From an uncultured Acidimicrobiia bacterium (lineage in GTDB: Bacteria > Actinomycetota > Acidimicrobiia > Acidimicrobiales > CAIXPF01), in NCBI GenBank assembly GCA_903921205.1, contig CAIXPF010000050.1:1-64000 (forward strand): a stretch of 64,000 nucleotides of DNA. Direction: 5' to 3'. Shown here piece after piece: positions 1-10,510 of this stretch. The translations under genes were made by a program, and so were the position numbers. The notes beneath the pieces are model-generated. The model searched no databases. It saw nothing but the letters and a program-made list of their open reading frames with translations, and was not told the origin of the DNA. How positions within the stretch are numbered: the first letter of the stretch is position 1; each line of letters opens with the position of its first letter.

Positions 1-339
1 CAGCTGGCCTCGAGCCTCGAGCGCATCAACGCCGAACGGGACACCCCGATCCGGCCCGGGCTGTTCATCTTCGCCACCGTGCACGAGGACGGCGACGAGG
101 CCCGTCGCCGCTGCATCGAACGGCTGTCCAAGCAGTACGCCCAGGACTTCTCGAAGCTGGTGGACCGCTATGCGCTCGCCGGCACCCCCGACGAGGTGCG
201 AGCCCGGCTGCAGGAATACCTCGACGCCGGCGCCGAGACCGTGATCATGTCCTCGGCCTGCCATCAGAACGACGTCGACGCCAACCACGCGTTGCTCGCC
301 GCGGAGATCGTCGGGCGCTACGGATCGGCCAACGGCTGA
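1..339 (+). CDS. LLM-class (luciferase-like) oxidoreductase, C-terminal part
   Basis: The frame is open from the first base and ends at TGA 337-339, so only the last 112 residues are in the window. The sequence is typical of the C-terminus of bacterial luciferase-like, F420- or FMN-dependent oxidoreductases: the segment AGTPDEVRARLQEYLDAGA followed by a short helix and a hydrophobic strand ending in VIMSS is the usual last TIM-barrel repeat. Substrate and cofactor cannot be told from this fragment. In high-GC actinobacteria most members use F420, which is an inference here. The next gene starts 25 bases downstream on the same strand and may be co-transcribed. Confidence 0.75.
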   Translation, partial: QLASSLERINAERDTPIRPGLFIFATVHEDGDEARRRCIERLSKQYAQDFSKLVDRYALAGTPDEVRARLQEYLDAGAETVIMSSACHQNDVDANHALLAAEIVGRYGSANG

Positions 340-364
340 GCGCCCGGTCGCGCACCCGGCGCCC

Positions 365-1669
365 ATGAGGGCCGACGACCGCGAGCTGCTGCGCCTGGCC
401 GTGCCCGCCCTGGGCGCGCTCATCGCCGAGCCGCTGTACCTGCTCACCGACACCGCCATCGTCGGAAGGCTCGGCACCGAGTCCCTGGCCGGGCTGTCGG
501 TTGCCTCGGCCATCCTGCTCACCGGCTTCTCGGTCTTCCTGTTCCTGGCCTACGGCACCACGGCCGCGGTATCGCGCCTGCTCGGCGCGGGCGAGCAACG
601 CGACGCCGCCGGCCAGGCCGTGCAGGGGCTGTGGTTGGCCGGCGTGGTCGGCGTGATCCTCGCGGGTGCCGGCTGGGTGTCGGGCCCGGCGCTCATCAGG
701 CTGCTCGGCGCCGACGGCACGGTGGCCACCGAGGCCTGGACGTACCTGCGCATCAGCCTGGTCGGACTGCCGGCGCTGCTGGTGTCGCTGGCCGGGGTCG
801 GCTACCTACGGGGCAGCCGCGACACCCGCACCCCGCTGCTGATCGCCGGGGTGACCGCGGTGGGCAACGGGGTGCTCGAGTGGGTGCTCATCGTCCGCTT
901 CGGCCGCGGTATCGGTGCCTCCGCCCTCGCCACCGTCCTCGCCCAGTACGTCGCCGGCTCGGTCTACGTCGTGAAGGTCGTCGGCGCGGCCCACGGGCTC
1001 GGGGCCGACCTGCGCTTCGTGCCCGCCCGAGTCGTGCGCCTGCTGGTGGTCGGGCTGCACCTGCTGGTGCGCACCGCCGCCCTGCGCGGATCGCTCCTGG
1101 TCGGCGTGGCGGTGGCCACCCGGCTCGGCACCACCGAGGTCGCGGCCTACGAGGTGGCGTTCCAGGTCTGGACCCTGACGGCGCTGGCCCTCGACGCCCT
1201 GGCCATTGCCGCCCAGTCGCTCGTCGGCCACGCCCTCGGCGCCGGCGACGCCGACGGTGCCCGCCGCGTCGGACGCAGCGCGCTGCGGCTGTCGCTGTGG
1301 GCCGGGGTGGCGTTCGCGGCGATCCTGCTGGCCGGACGGATGCCCGTGGCCGCCCTGTTCAGCAACGACGGCTCGGTCGTGGCACTCACCGGGTTCTCGC
1401 TGCTGTTCGTAGCCGCCATGCAGCCGCTGAACGGGCTGGTCTTCGCCCTCGACGGAATCCTCATCGGCGCCGGCGACGAACGGTTCCTGGCCCGGGCGAT
1501 GGCCGTGGCCTTCGCCGCCTACGCCCCCTGCGCCATCGCCGTCGGGGTGACCGCCGCCGGGCTGGGGTGGCTGTGGGGTGCCCTGGCGCTGTTCATGGCC
1601 ATCCGCTGGGTGGTGCTGCAGCGGCGCTTCGACGGAGGGCGCTGGCTGGTGACCGGCGCGGTGCGCTGA
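365..1669 (+). CDS. MATE family efflux transporter (DinF-like)
   Basis: A 434-residue polytopic membrane protein with about twelve hydrophobic segments in two similar halves, as in MATE (multidrug and toxic compound extrusion) proteins. The N-terminal stretch with EPLYLLTDTAIVGRLGTESL is the characteristic first-helix signature of the DinF subfamily. Family members exchange Na+ or H+ for organic cations, drugs or metabolites across the inner membrane; the substrate is unknown. The ATG at 365 follows the upstream oxidoreductase by 25 bases and no promoter hexamer is seen in between, so the two genes probably share a transcript. It converges on the phosphatase gene that follows. Confidence 0.9.
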   Translation: MRADDRELLRLAVPALGALIAEPLYLLTDTAIVGRLGTESLAGLSVASAILLTGFSVFLFLAYGTTAAVSRLLGAGEQRDAAGQAVQGLWLAGVVGVILAGAGWVSGPALIRLLGADGTVATEAWTYLRISLVGLPALLVSLAGVGYLRGSRDTRTPLLIAGVTAVGNGVLEWVLIVRFGRGIGASALATVLAQYVAGSVYVVKVVGAAHGLGADLRFVPARVVRLLVVGLHLLVRTAALRGSLLVGVAVATRLGTTEVAAYEVAFQVWTLTALALDALAIAAQSLVGHALGAGDADGARRVGRSALRLSLWAGVAFAAILLAGRMPVAALFSNDGSVVALTGFSLLFVAAMQPLNGLVFALDGILIGAGDERFLARAMAVAFAAYAPCAIAVGVTAAGLGWLWGALALFMAIRWVVLQRRFDGGRWLVTGAVR

Positions 1670-1712
1670 CAGCCACCACCCGGCCGGCAGCTCGGGTCGG
1701 ACCCCGACACCG

Positions 1713-2447
1713 TCAGGTCATGGCCTGACCGGCGGAACTGAACCCGCCGAGGTGGGAGGTGTCGTTGAAGCAGCGCAGCTTCCACTCGGCGCCGAGCACC
1801 ACGAGGTGATGGACCGAGCCGTTGTCCGCGCCGTTGAAGGCGAACGGGCGAGCGCCGGTGGCATGGGCGCACAGGGCCCCGATGACCCCACCGTGCACCA
1901 CCACGGCCACCCGTTCGTCGGGATGCGCGGCGTGGATCCGTTCGATGGCGGCGACGCAGCGCCGGGTCAGCTCGGCGAAGGACTCGGCACCCGGGATCAC
2001 CCCCCAGTCCTGCTCCTGCTGCATGCGCAGGTAGGTCGGGTGGTTCTCCGCCGCCATCTGGCGCAGCCGGCCACCCTCCCACTCGCCGAGGAAGATCTCG
2101 CGCAGGTCCGGCTCGACCCGCGGGGTCAGGCCCAGCGCCGAGGCCAACGGGGCCGCCGTCTGATGGGTGCGCTGCAACGAGGTGACGTAGATCGCATGGA
2201 TCTCCTCCGTGGACAGCCGCCGGCCCACGGCCTCGGCCTGGACCACCCCGCCGGGGGCCAGCGGCGGATCGCCGTGACCGTCGAGCAACGCAAACGGTTC
2301 ACCCGGCCGGAACGGCGCCGACTCGCCGTGGCGCACCAGGAGGATCTCGGTGCTGCCCGGCAGCGGGGCGTAGCGCGTCTGACGGTGTTCGACGGCGGCA
2401 GATGCGGGATCGGCGGAGGGAGGGGACGGCTCGGCGTGCTCGGTCAC
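1713..2447 (-). CDS. histidine phosphatase family protein (phosphoglycerate mutase-like)
   Basis: A 244-residue protein of the phosphoglycerate-mutase-like superfamily. The catalytic RHGE motif lies at residues 39-42 (His40 is the expected phospho-acceptor) and the second conserved His is in VVVHGGVIGAL near the C-terminus. The residues before the motif are Pro/Ala/Ser-rich. The start is placed at GTG 2447, 12 bases after the stop of the preceding small membrane-protein gene; a longer reading from ATG 2546 would run through most of that gene. Many actinobacterial members are broad-specificity phosphatases; the substrate is not evident. It is probably the last gene of the gatCAB transcript. 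Confidence 0.85.
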   Translation of the reverse strand: MTEHAEPSPPSADPASAAVEHRQTRYAPLPGSTEILLVRHGESAPFRPGEPFALLDGHGDPPLAPGGVVQAEAVGRRLSTEEIHAIYVTSLQRTHQTAAPLASALGLTPRVEPDLREIFLGEWEGGRLRQMAAENHPTYLRMQQEQDWGVIPGAESFAELTRRCVAAIERIHAAHPDERVAVVVHGGVIGALCAHATGARPFAFNGADNGSVHHLVVLGAEWKLRCFNDTSHLGGFSSAGQAMT

Positions 2448-2458
2448 GGCCGCGCAGG

Positions 2459-2674
2459 CTAGTTCGGCCCACCGAGCGCCGAGGACGGCGGGCCGGCGAC
2501 CGGCCCCGAGCCGATCTCGATGATCCCACCCGGGCGGGTCAGCCATGCCGCCAGCGCCCCGAGCGCCACGGCCACCACGACCACCAGCAGCTCCTTCCAG
2601 GTGGGCAGCCAGCGCCGTCGACGACGGGACCGACGGGAGGTCGGCGACGAGGTGGCGGAGGCGGCTCGGGCCAT
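2459..2674 (-). CDS. small Arg-rich single-pass membrane protein
   Basis: A 71-residue ORF sits exactly between gatB (ends 2686) and the phosphatase gene (starts 2447), with gaps of 11 bases on each side. Residues 1-25 are Ser/Arg-rich (a run of five Arg before WLPTWKELL), followed by one hydrophobic segment (about residues 28-45, VVVVAVALGALAAW) and a Pro/Gly-rich tail. This is the layout of a single-pass membrane protein with a cytoplasmic basic N-terminus. No family is recognised. The tight operon fit is the main argument that it is real. It is in frame with a much longer spurious reading that runs antisense to nothing and out of frame with gatB. Confidence 0.6.
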   Translation of the reverse strand: MARAASATSSPTSRRSRRRRRWLPTWKELLVVVVAVALGALAAWLTRPGGIIEIGSGPVAGPPSSALGGPN

Positions 2675-2685
2675 GAACAGCCCGC

Positions 2686-4124
2686 TCAGCCGGCTCGGGA
2701 CAGCAGCACTGCGGTGACCGCCTTGCCGTCGGCCTGACCCTTGGTGGACTTCATGACCTGGCCCACGAAGAAGCCGGTCAGCTTGCCCCGCTCCTTGGGG
2801 TCGCCGGCCTTGAAGCGTTCCCACTCCTCGGCGTTGGCGGCGATGACCGCATCCACCGCGGCGTCGAGCGCCCCGGTGTCCATGGCCTCGAACCCCTTGG
2901 CCGCGGCGACCGCTGCCGGATCGCCCTGGACCCCCGAGGCCGCCAACGTCACCAGCTCGGCGAGCACCGTCTTGGCCTGGGTGGCGGTCAGCGCCCCGGA
3001 GGTCTCCATGGCCACCAGTGCGGCCAGGGTCGAGCCGCCGAGGGCATCGGCCCCCTCGACCGCCAGGTTGTGTTCGATGTGGGTCAGCACCCGGACCGCA
3101 TCGGCACCGGCGGCGATCGCCTCGAGCGCCATCGCATCGGCCCCACGGTCGACGGCCACGATCACCGGGGTGTCGGTGGAGGCCAGCCCGGCAGCCATCG
3201 CCAGGTCGTGTCGGCGCTCGGCCGGCAGACGGGGCAGGGCAGCGCGGATCTCCTCGATCCACGCCGGGTCGGGCACGACGGGCACCAGGTCGGGCTCGGG
3301 GAAGTAGCGGTAGTCCTCGCTGTTCTCCTTCGAGCGCCCGGCGGTGGTCCGTCCGGCGTTCTCGTCCCAGTGACGGGTCTCCTGACGGATCTTCTCGCCT
3401 GCCTCGATCAGGTCGATCTGCCGGCGGGTCTCGTAGTCGACCGCCCGGCCCAGCGAGCGCAACGAGTTGACGTTCTTGATCTCGCACCGGGTCCCGAACG
3501 GCTCGCCGGGACGGCGGACCGACACGTTGCAGTCGACCCGCAACGAGCCCTCCTCCATCTTGCCGTCGGAGGCACCGATGGCCACCAGGATGGCCCGCAG
3601 CTCCTCGACGTAGGCGCGGGCCTCGTCGGCGGAGCGCAGATCGGGCTCGGAGACGATCTCGAGCAGCGGCACACCCGCCCGGTTGTAGTCGATCAGTGAG
3701 TAGTCGGCTCCACCGATGCGACCCGATCCACCGACGTGGGTGTTCTTGCCGGTGTCCTCCTCGAGGTGTGCCCGGGTGATGCCGATGCGCTTGCCCTCGG
3801 GCAGCTCCAGCCACCCGCCGAGGTCGATCGGCTGGTCGTACTGGGAGATCTGGAAGTCCTTCGGCATGTCCGGGTAGAAGTAGTTCTTCCGGGCAAACAC
3901 GCTGGGGCGGATCTCGCAGTGCAGTGCCAGACCGACCCGTATGGCCAGCTCCACCGCGGTTCGGTTGAGCACCGGCAACGAGCCGGGCAGACCCAACGAC
4001 ACCGGATCGACGTTGGTGTTGGGCTCGGACCCGAAATGGTTCAGTGCCCCGGAGAACAGCTTGGTCCTCGTCGCCAGCTCGGCGTGGACCTCCAGGCCGA
4101 TGACGGTCTCCCACGTGGTCTCGC

Positions 4125-4128
<4 letters not shown>
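2686..4128 (-). CDS. gatB: Asp-tRNA(Asn)/Glu-tRNA(Gln) amidotransferase subunit B
   Basis: 480 residues. GatB binds misacylated Glu-tRNA(Gln) or Asp-tRNA(Asn) and activates the side-chain carboxylate with ATP, while ammonia comes from GatA. The N-terminal signature [19 protein letters not shown], the [16 protein letters not shown] block and the [11 protein letters not shown] block are all present. The C-terminal third is the helical YqeY-like tail ([17 protein letters not shown]). In the first loop, where many GatB proteins have zinc-binding Cys residues, this one has Ser and Asp. The start ATG 4128 overlaps the gatA stop by four bases (ATGA), so translation is coupled. Confidence 0.97.
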
Positions 4129-5551
<1,423 letters not shown>

Positions 5552-5555
<4 letters not shown>

Positions 5556-5854
5556 GGCTCCTCCCCCAGGATGGCCGGCACGCGGAACCGGCCGGACTCG
5601 GCCGCCGGGGCCTCGGCCAGTACCTCGTCACGATCGAGCGCCGCGCCGGGCTCGTCGTCGCGGAACACGTTGTGCAACGGCAGCGGGTGGGCCAGCGGCA
5701 CCACGTCCCCGAGATCGAGCGCCGCCACGTCCTCGGCATGCTCGAGGATGGCGCCGAGCTGCTCGGTGTAGCGCTCGAGTTCGTCCTCGGTCAGCTCGAG
5801 CAGAGCCAGACGGGCGACATGGGCGACGTCGTCACGGGATATGCGGGCAGGCAT
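5552..5854 (-). CDS. gatC: Asp-tRNA(Asn)/Glu-tRNA(Gln) amidotransferase subunit C
   Basis: 100 residues, the normal GatC length. The N-terminal [20 protein letters not shown] helix and the C-terminal RVPAILGEE tail match the family; the latter wraps between GatA and GatB in known structures. GatC is the small subunit that holds GatA and GatB together. First gene of the gatC-gatA-gatB transcript. ATG 5854 is preceded at 8 bases by the hexamer TAGGCT, so the mRNA is probably leaderless. No Shine-Dalgarno sequence is needed or obvious. Confidence 0.95.
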
Positions 5855-5862
5855 GGCTGCTC

Positions 5863-5868
5863 AGCCTA
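5863..5868 (-). promoter_or_regulatory. -10 hexamer of a predicted leaderless gatC promoter
   Basis: On the minus strand TAGGCT (fits TAnnnT) lies 8 bases before gatC ATG 5854. This puts the expected transcription start at or next to the A of the start codon. Confidence 0.6.
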
Positions 5869-5949
5869 CCGGGTGGCCCGGGTCCGCTCGGACGAGGCGA
5901 CAGCCCTCCCGGACGGCCCGGACGGGACCGCTCCCCCGCTCTGCGCCGG

Positions 5950-5955
5950 TAACGT
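5950..5955 (+). promoter_or_regulatory. -10 hexamer of a predicted leaderless promoter for the SCP2 gene
   Basis: TAACGT lies 7 bases before GTG 5963. This supports 5963 over the in-frame GTG at 5954, which would fall inside the hexamer. Confidence 0.55.
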
Positions 5956-5962
5956 GACCGGC

Positions 5963-6376
5963 GTGAGTGAGACGTTCCCGTTCCTGTCCGCAGCATGGAT
6001 CGACGCGGCACGGGCCATCCGTGACGAGTACGCAGGCCGGGTGGCACCGCCGCCGGTCTCGTTGCGGATGAACCAGGTGATCACCGACGGCCCCGACGGC
6101 ACCATCGAGGCGCACCTCGACACCAGCAACGGCGACACCCGCATCGAGCTCGGCCACGTCGAATCGCCGGATCTGACCGTGACCACCGACTACGCCACCG
6201 CACGCTCGGTGTTCGCCCTCGCCGACCCGGCGGTGGCCATGCAGGCGTTCATGGCCGGCAAGATCCGCATCGAGGGTGACCTGGCCAAGCTGATGGCGCT
6301 GCAGGCCTCGAACCTGCAGCCGGACCCGCTCGCCGCCGAGGTGGCCCAGCGGGTCAAGGACATCACCGCCGACTGA
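5963..6376 (+). CDS. SCP2 sterol-binding domain protein
   Basis: 137 residues covering one SCP2 (sterol carrier protein 2-like) domain: a helix-rich start, the strand IEAHLDTSNGDTRIELGHVE, and the C-terminal AMQAFMAGKIRIEGDLAKLMALQA segment diagnostic of the fold. SCP2 domains form a hydrophobic pocket for lipids or acyl chains. In actinobacteria free-standing copies are common and mostly uncharacterised. It is transcribed away from gatC; the two starts are about 110 bases apart. It converges on the PASTA kinase gene. Confidence 0.85.
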   Translation: MSETFPFLSAAWIDAARAIRDEYAGRVAPPPVSLRMNQVITDGPDGTIEAHLDTSNGDTRIELGHVESPDLTVTTDYATARSVFALADPAVAMQAFMAGKIRIEGDLAKLMALQASNLQPDPLAAEVAQRVKDITAD

Positions 6377-6435
6377 CCCGACTCCCGGGGCGACCCGGTC
6401 GGACCCGCCGTTCCGGGCGCGCCCGGGCGACCAGC

Positions 6436-8625
6436 TCAGTTGCTGCGGGTGATGATGCGGATCGGCGAACCCTTGACGCGCTGCTGGCCTTCCTCGGGGT
6501 CGGTGCTGATGACCGTTCCCGAGGACGGCCCGTCGATCCCCGTCACCCGCCAGCCCAGCCCGATCAGGTAGTCCTCGGCCGCCCGCCCGGTCATGCCGTA
6601 CACCTTCGGCACGGTGACCAGCGGCGGGCCGGAGGACACCACGAGCCGAACCGTCGAGCCCTTGGCGACCTGACTGCCTGCGGCCGGCTCGGTGCGGATC
6701 ACCTTCCCCTTGTCGACCTTCTCGCTGGCCTCGGACAGCGTGTCGACCACCAGGCCTCCCGCCACGAGGTCGGCGCGGGCCGTTGCGGCATCCTGCGGCG
6801 GGTTGCCGTAGTCGGCGAGGGTACGCGGCAGCGGTCCGGAGGACACCACCACCTCGACCTCGCTGTACTTCTCGACCGGGCGGCCGCTGTCGGCCACGCC
6901 GAGGATCTGCCCGGCCGGAACGTTCTCGTCGAAGCGGTCGACCCGCCGGATCAGCAACGAGGCCTCGGTGAACGCCGCCCCGACCGCAGGGTCCTCGAAC
7001 ATCCTGCCGGTCATCGCCGGCACCGTGACCAGGGTGTTGCCCAGCGAGCGCACCAGGTACAGCACCCCACCCCGTTCGAGCTCGGAACCCGGCGGGGGGT
7101 CCTGGGAGAGGACCTCGTCGGGGGCCGTTCCGTCCCGTCGGTCCTCGGCGATCTGCAGCGTCCAGCCGTGACCCGACGCCGCCACCGTGCGTTGCACCTC
7201 GGCGAGGTCGCGTCCGACCATGTTCTCGACGGGGTAACTCGGCGGGCCGAGCAGCCGGACACCGGACAGACCCAACCCCAACACCGTGGCGAGCGCGAGC
7301 GCCGTCAGGACCAGCAGGCCCACGAACATGGTCCGCAGGCGAGGCAGACGGCGTCGACGGGCGCGGCCGGCTGCGGCATCACCGTCGTCGCCCGGCCGCG
7401 CGTCCGGGTCGTCGAGCTCCGGGTCGTCGGGGTAGGGCGTGGCCACCTCGTCGGAGTCCACCGACGTCCGTGTGGCGGTCGCTGCGACCGCAGCGGCGAC
7501 GCCCCGACCGGCCGCCGGCATCGCCGACACCGGGACTGCGGCACGAGCGAGGCCGGCGATCGGCAGTCCCAACGCGGTGTCCGGTTCCGGCTCCGGCTCC
7601 GACGCCCGGTCGGCCGCCACGCCGGCCTCGTCGACGAGATGGCGGGTCTGCGCCACGGGATCGACGGTCACGGCGAAGACCCGAGGTGGGGCCAGCGGCA
7701 GCGGCGCCGGGGCCGGTAGCCGCTCGGCCGCAGCCATCAGGGCGGCTCCGAACTGCGCGGCGTCGGCCCGCTGCGCCGGATCGGCCCGGCCCGCGGCCTC
7801 GATCAACGGCGCCAGCGGCCCGAACGTGTCGGTGTCGGCCTCGATGGACCGCCCGGCCCGCAACGCCAGTGTGGCCACGGCCGTATCCGCGGTGTTGGGA
7901 ACCGTTCCGGTGACGCACTCCACCAGCACGAGGGCCAGCGAGTACAGGTCGCTGCGGGTGTCGCACGGCAACCCGGCCGCCTGCTCGGGCGACACGTAGC
8001 GGGCCGTGCCCAGCACGACACCCTCCGGCTCGGTCCACGACGCCTCGGCGAGCGCCCGGGCCAGGCCGAAATCGGCGATGCGCAGCCGGCGATCCTCGCC
8101 GAAGAGCAGGTTGGCGGGCTTGATGTCGCGGTGCACGAACCCTCGGGAGTGGGCGTAGTGCAACCCCCGACAGACCTGCAGGCCCACCAGCAGGGTCTGC
8201 GACAACGACAGCAGACGGCTGGCGCGGGAACCGTCGCCGCTGTCGAGCATCCCGCGCAGGCTCCCGCCGTCGAGATACTCCGTCACCAGGAACGGCACGG
8301 CGTCGGGCGATCCGTCGTCGTGGCCGGATGCAGCGTCACGACCCCAGTCGTACACCGCGACGACGTGGGGATGGTTCAGCGCCGCAGCCGCCTGGGCCTC
8401 GGCCTGGAAGCGACGCAGGAAGGTGGGATCCACCGCCAGCGCCGGGTGCAGCACCTTGACCGCCACCCGGCGGCGCAACTGCACGTCGTCGGCCAGATAG
8501 ACCCGGGCCGACGCGCCGACGCCGATCGGCGCCATGAGCCGGTACCGGCCGGCCAACACCCGGCCGACCAGGTCCGCACGTGGAGCGCGCTGGCCGGAGG
8601 AGCCGCTGAGCTCGGGCAGAACCAC
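6436..8625 (-). CDS. Ser/Thr protein kinase with four PASTA domains (PknB-like)
   Basis: 729 residues. A Hanks-type kinase domain occupies about residues 28-300: Gly loop GVGASARVYLA, ATP-anchoring Lys57 (VAVKVLH), catalytic HRD 165-167 (HRDIKPANLLF), DFG 185-187, and GTARYVSPEQ. A long acidic/Ala-rich juxtamembrane linker leads to one transmembrane helix (about 433-455) and four extracellular PASTA repeats, the last ending in VKGSPIRIITRSN. PASTA kinases sense muropeptides or lipid II and control growth and division in Gram-positives. GTG 8625 is chosen because TACCGT lies 6 bases upstream (leaderless). Unlike typical pknB loci, no pknA, rodA, pbpA or phosphatase gene is adjacent. Confidence 0.93.
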   Translation of the reverse strand: MVLPELSGSSGQRAPRADLVGRVLAGRYRLMAPIGVGASARVYLADDVQLRRRVAVKVLHPALAVDPTFLRRFQAEAQAAAALNHPHVVAVYDWGRDAASGHDDGSPDAVPFLVTEYLDGGSLRGMLDSGDGSRASRLLSLSQTLLVGLQVCRGLHYAHSRGFVHRDIKPANLLFGEDRRLRIADFGLARALAEASWTEPEGVVLGTARYVSPEQAAGLPCDTRSDLYSLALVLVECVTGTVPNTADTAVATLALRAGRSIEADTDTFGPLAPLIEAAGRADPAQRADAAQFGAALMAAAERLPAPAPLPLAPPRVFAVTVDPVAQTRHLVDEAGVAADRASEPEPEPDTALGLPIAGLARAAVPVSAMPAAGRGVAAAVAATATRTSVDSDEVATPYPDDPELDDPDARPGDDGDAAAGRARRRRLPRLRTMFVGLLVLTALALATVLGLGLSGVRLLGPPSYPVENMVGRDLAEVQRTVAASGHGWTLQIAEDRRDGTAPDEVLSQDPPPGSELERGGVLYLVRSLGNTLVTVPAMTGRMFEDPAVGAAFTEASLLIRRVDRFDENVPAGQILGVADSGRPVEKYSEVEVVVSSGPLPRTLADYGNPPQDAATARADLVAGGLVVDTLSEASEKVDKGKVIRTEPAAGSQVAKGSTVRLVVSSGPPLVTVPKVYGMTGRAAEDYLIGLGWRVTGIDGPSSGTVISTDPEEGQQRVKGSPIRIITRSN

Positions 8626-8631
8626 ATCGCC

Positions 8632-8637
8632 ACGGTA
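8632..8637 (-). promoter_or_regulatory. -10 hexamer of a predicted leaderless kinase promoter
   Basis: Minus-strand TACCGT sits 6 bases before GTG 8625 of the PASTA kinase gene. It decides the start among several possible codons upstream. Confidence 0.55.
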
Positions 8638-8727
8638 CCCGCCGTCGGAGGACCAACGGCGGACCACACCCCCCGGGCACCTGGCTGACGGGCCCGTTCC
8701 GCCCGGTGTTCCGTATTGCCGTGCGCC

Positions 8728-9156
8728 ATGCAGCACACTGGTCCGGTGGCCATCCTGCGCAAGCTCGCGTTTCCCGCTCTGATCCTGCTCGGCCTGGGGT
8801 TCTTCGCCGCCGCCGGGATCTTCGGGGTGACCGACGACGGATCGGTCGAGGCCGAGGAAGGCCTCGAAGCGGTGCAGCCCGTCAACCGGGCCGAGGCCCA
8901 GGCCCGTCAGGTTGCCGTCGTCGCCGACCTCGCGCCGGGCTACATCGGGGTGCTGACCCTCAACGACGTGGTCATCCCCGACAACCAGCTCGAACCGGAC
9001 GACGGCAACAACCGGCTGATCTTCCGCCCCGGCCCGGGCAAGGCCGTGACGGCTCTCGACGGCCGGCAGAACTGCGCGTCGGTCACCTACTGGAAGGCGG
9101 AGGACGGCGCCTCAACCGCAGGACCGGACTACCGCTGGTGCTTCAACGTGATCTAG
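8728..9156 (+). CDS. membrane-anchored hypothetical protein
   Basis: 142 residues from ATG 8728 (GTG 8746, giving a start at VAILRKLAF, is equally plausible; TTG 8716 is less so). One hydrophobic segment (LAFPALILLGLGFFAAAGIFG) follows a short basic N-terminus, then an extracytoplasmic domain of about 105 residues. That domain has two Cys near its C-terminal end (QNCASVTYW and YRWCFNVI) that could form a disulfide. No family is recognised. It is divergent from the PASTA kinase (103 bases between starts) and converges on tldE. The context hints at an envelope role but does not prove one. Confidence 0.65.
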   Translation: MQHTGPVAILRKLAFPALILLGLGFFAAAGIFGVTDDGSVEAEEGLEAVQPVNRAEAQARQVAVVADLAPGYIGVLTLNDVVIPDNQLEPDDGNNRLIFRPGPGKAVTALDGRQNCASVTYWKAEDGASTAGPDYRWCFNVI

Positions 9157-9172
9157 CCGCGCCGGCAGCCGC

Positions 9173-10510
9173 TCACAGGGTGAAGACCATCTCCTCGACC
9201 ACAGCGCCGGGAAGCCGGTAGGAACCGGTCGAACGCGATCCGTACGACGCGGTGTCGAGGATGACCTCCGGGCGGTCGGTGAGGCCGACCAGCTTGTCCC
9301 CGAGCAGGTGGAACAGGCTGTCATCGAAGCGCAGCACCTCGACGGGGGCGACGATCTCGCCGTCCTGCACCCAGAACGTGGCGAACCGGGTCATCCCGGT
9401 GGTCCGGCACGCCGCCCGGTCGGAGTAGTTGAGGTACCACAGGTTGCCGATGTAGAGGCCGGTGCCGAGCTCCTCGAGCACCGAATCGGCAGACAACCCA
9501 CCCGCCGCAACCGACAACGACTCGGGGCTCTCCCACGACGAGGCACCGTTGGTGGGCACGCCGTACTCACGGGCCGACCGCGGCGACACCAGCCAGTCGG
9601 CGTAGCGACCGCCGTCGATCAGCACCACCTCGTCGGGCTTGGTGAACCCTTCGGACTGGAAGTTCGGGGCCACGCCACCGGCGGTGTCCTCGCTGATGCG
9701 CACCGACGGGTGCAACGTCGCCCCCTCGGTCACCATCCGCAGTAACGGCGTCTGCTTCGTCCGGTGCGACTTCAGGCCGAAGCCGCCCCAGCTCAGCAGG
9801 TCCACCAGCTCGACCATGGCGGCGGGGGCGAGGTAGGCCCGGTAGGCACCGGGCGGTCGCACCGCGGCGGGACGGCCCAGCACCTCGAGCTGGCGGGCCG
9901 ACCACTGCACCTTGCGGGCGAACTCGTCAGCGGACCACGCGAACCCGGCATAGGAGTTCTTCGCCGCCTTGTCGTCGTGCAGGTAGAACGACCAGTCGAA
10001 CGCGAACGTGGACGCCTCGTACCAGTTGCGCTGGCCCAGCGAGCTGGCGAACCCCCGGTAGGTGGTACCGGCGGAGTACAGGCCGACGAGGTCGCGGCCC
10101 CGGGCAGCGCGGGCCACCTCGGCCATCGCTGCGTCGGGTCCGGGCAGGTCGTTGCGGCCCACCCGCAACGAGCTGGCTCCGTCGCGGTTGTAGAGCAGGT
10201 AGGGGTCCTCGGGCAGCACGGCGCGCTGCTCGCGCAGGACGCGCAACTCCTCCGCCACCCGGGCCCGGTCGAGGTCGATGTCCCCGGTCAACTGCACGCT
10301 GCTGCGGGCGTGTCGGGCACCTTCGACCAGGTCGAGCTCGACCGCCCGCTGGCTCACCGACCCGGCCTGGCGGACCGCACCGTTGTTGAACCGGACGAAA
10401 TCGGCCTGTTCACCGCTGAACCCGGCGAGCAGCACCTCGTCACCGCGCAGCTGCCCGGTCGCCCAGGTCACCAGCTCGTCGACCCGGGAAGCGAGGTCCG
10501 GCCCGGCCAT
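9173..10510 (-). CDS. tldE: TldE/PmbA-type metalloprotease partner subunit
   Basis: 445 residues of the TldD/PmbA (U62) family. It lacks an HExxxH site, as expected for TldE/PmbA, the non-catalytic partner. Family features include the mid-protein segment GGFGLKSHRTKQTPLLRM and the GVAPNFQSEGF block. TldD and TldE form a heterodimer that degrades unfolded peptides, and in some bacteria it removes leader peptides from modified peptides such as microcin B17. The ATG at 10510 overlaps the tldD stop by one base (TGATG), so the two subunits are translationally coupled, matching a 1:1 complex. Confidence 0.9.
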   Translation of the reverse strand: MAGPDLASRVDELVTWATGQLRGDEVLLAGFSGEQADFVRFNNGAVRQAGSVSQRAVELDLVEGARHARSSVQLTGDIDLDRARVAEELRVLREQRAVLPEDPYLLYNRDGASSLRVGRNDLPGPDAAMAEVARAARGRDLVGLYSAGTTYRGFASSLGQRNWYEASTFAFDWSFYLHDDKAAKNSYAGFAWSADEFARKVQWSARQLEVLGRPAAVRPPGAYRAYLAPAAMVELVDLLSWGGFGLKSHRTKQTPLLRMVTEGATLHPSVRISEDTAGGVAPNFQSEGFTKPDEVVLIDGGRYADWLVSPRSAREYGVPTNGASSWESPESLSVAAGGLSADSVLEELGTGLYIGNLWYLNYSDRAACRTTGMTRFATFWVQDGEIVAPVEVLRFDDSLFHLLGDKLVGLTDRPEVILDTASYGSRSTGSYRLPGAVVEEMVFTL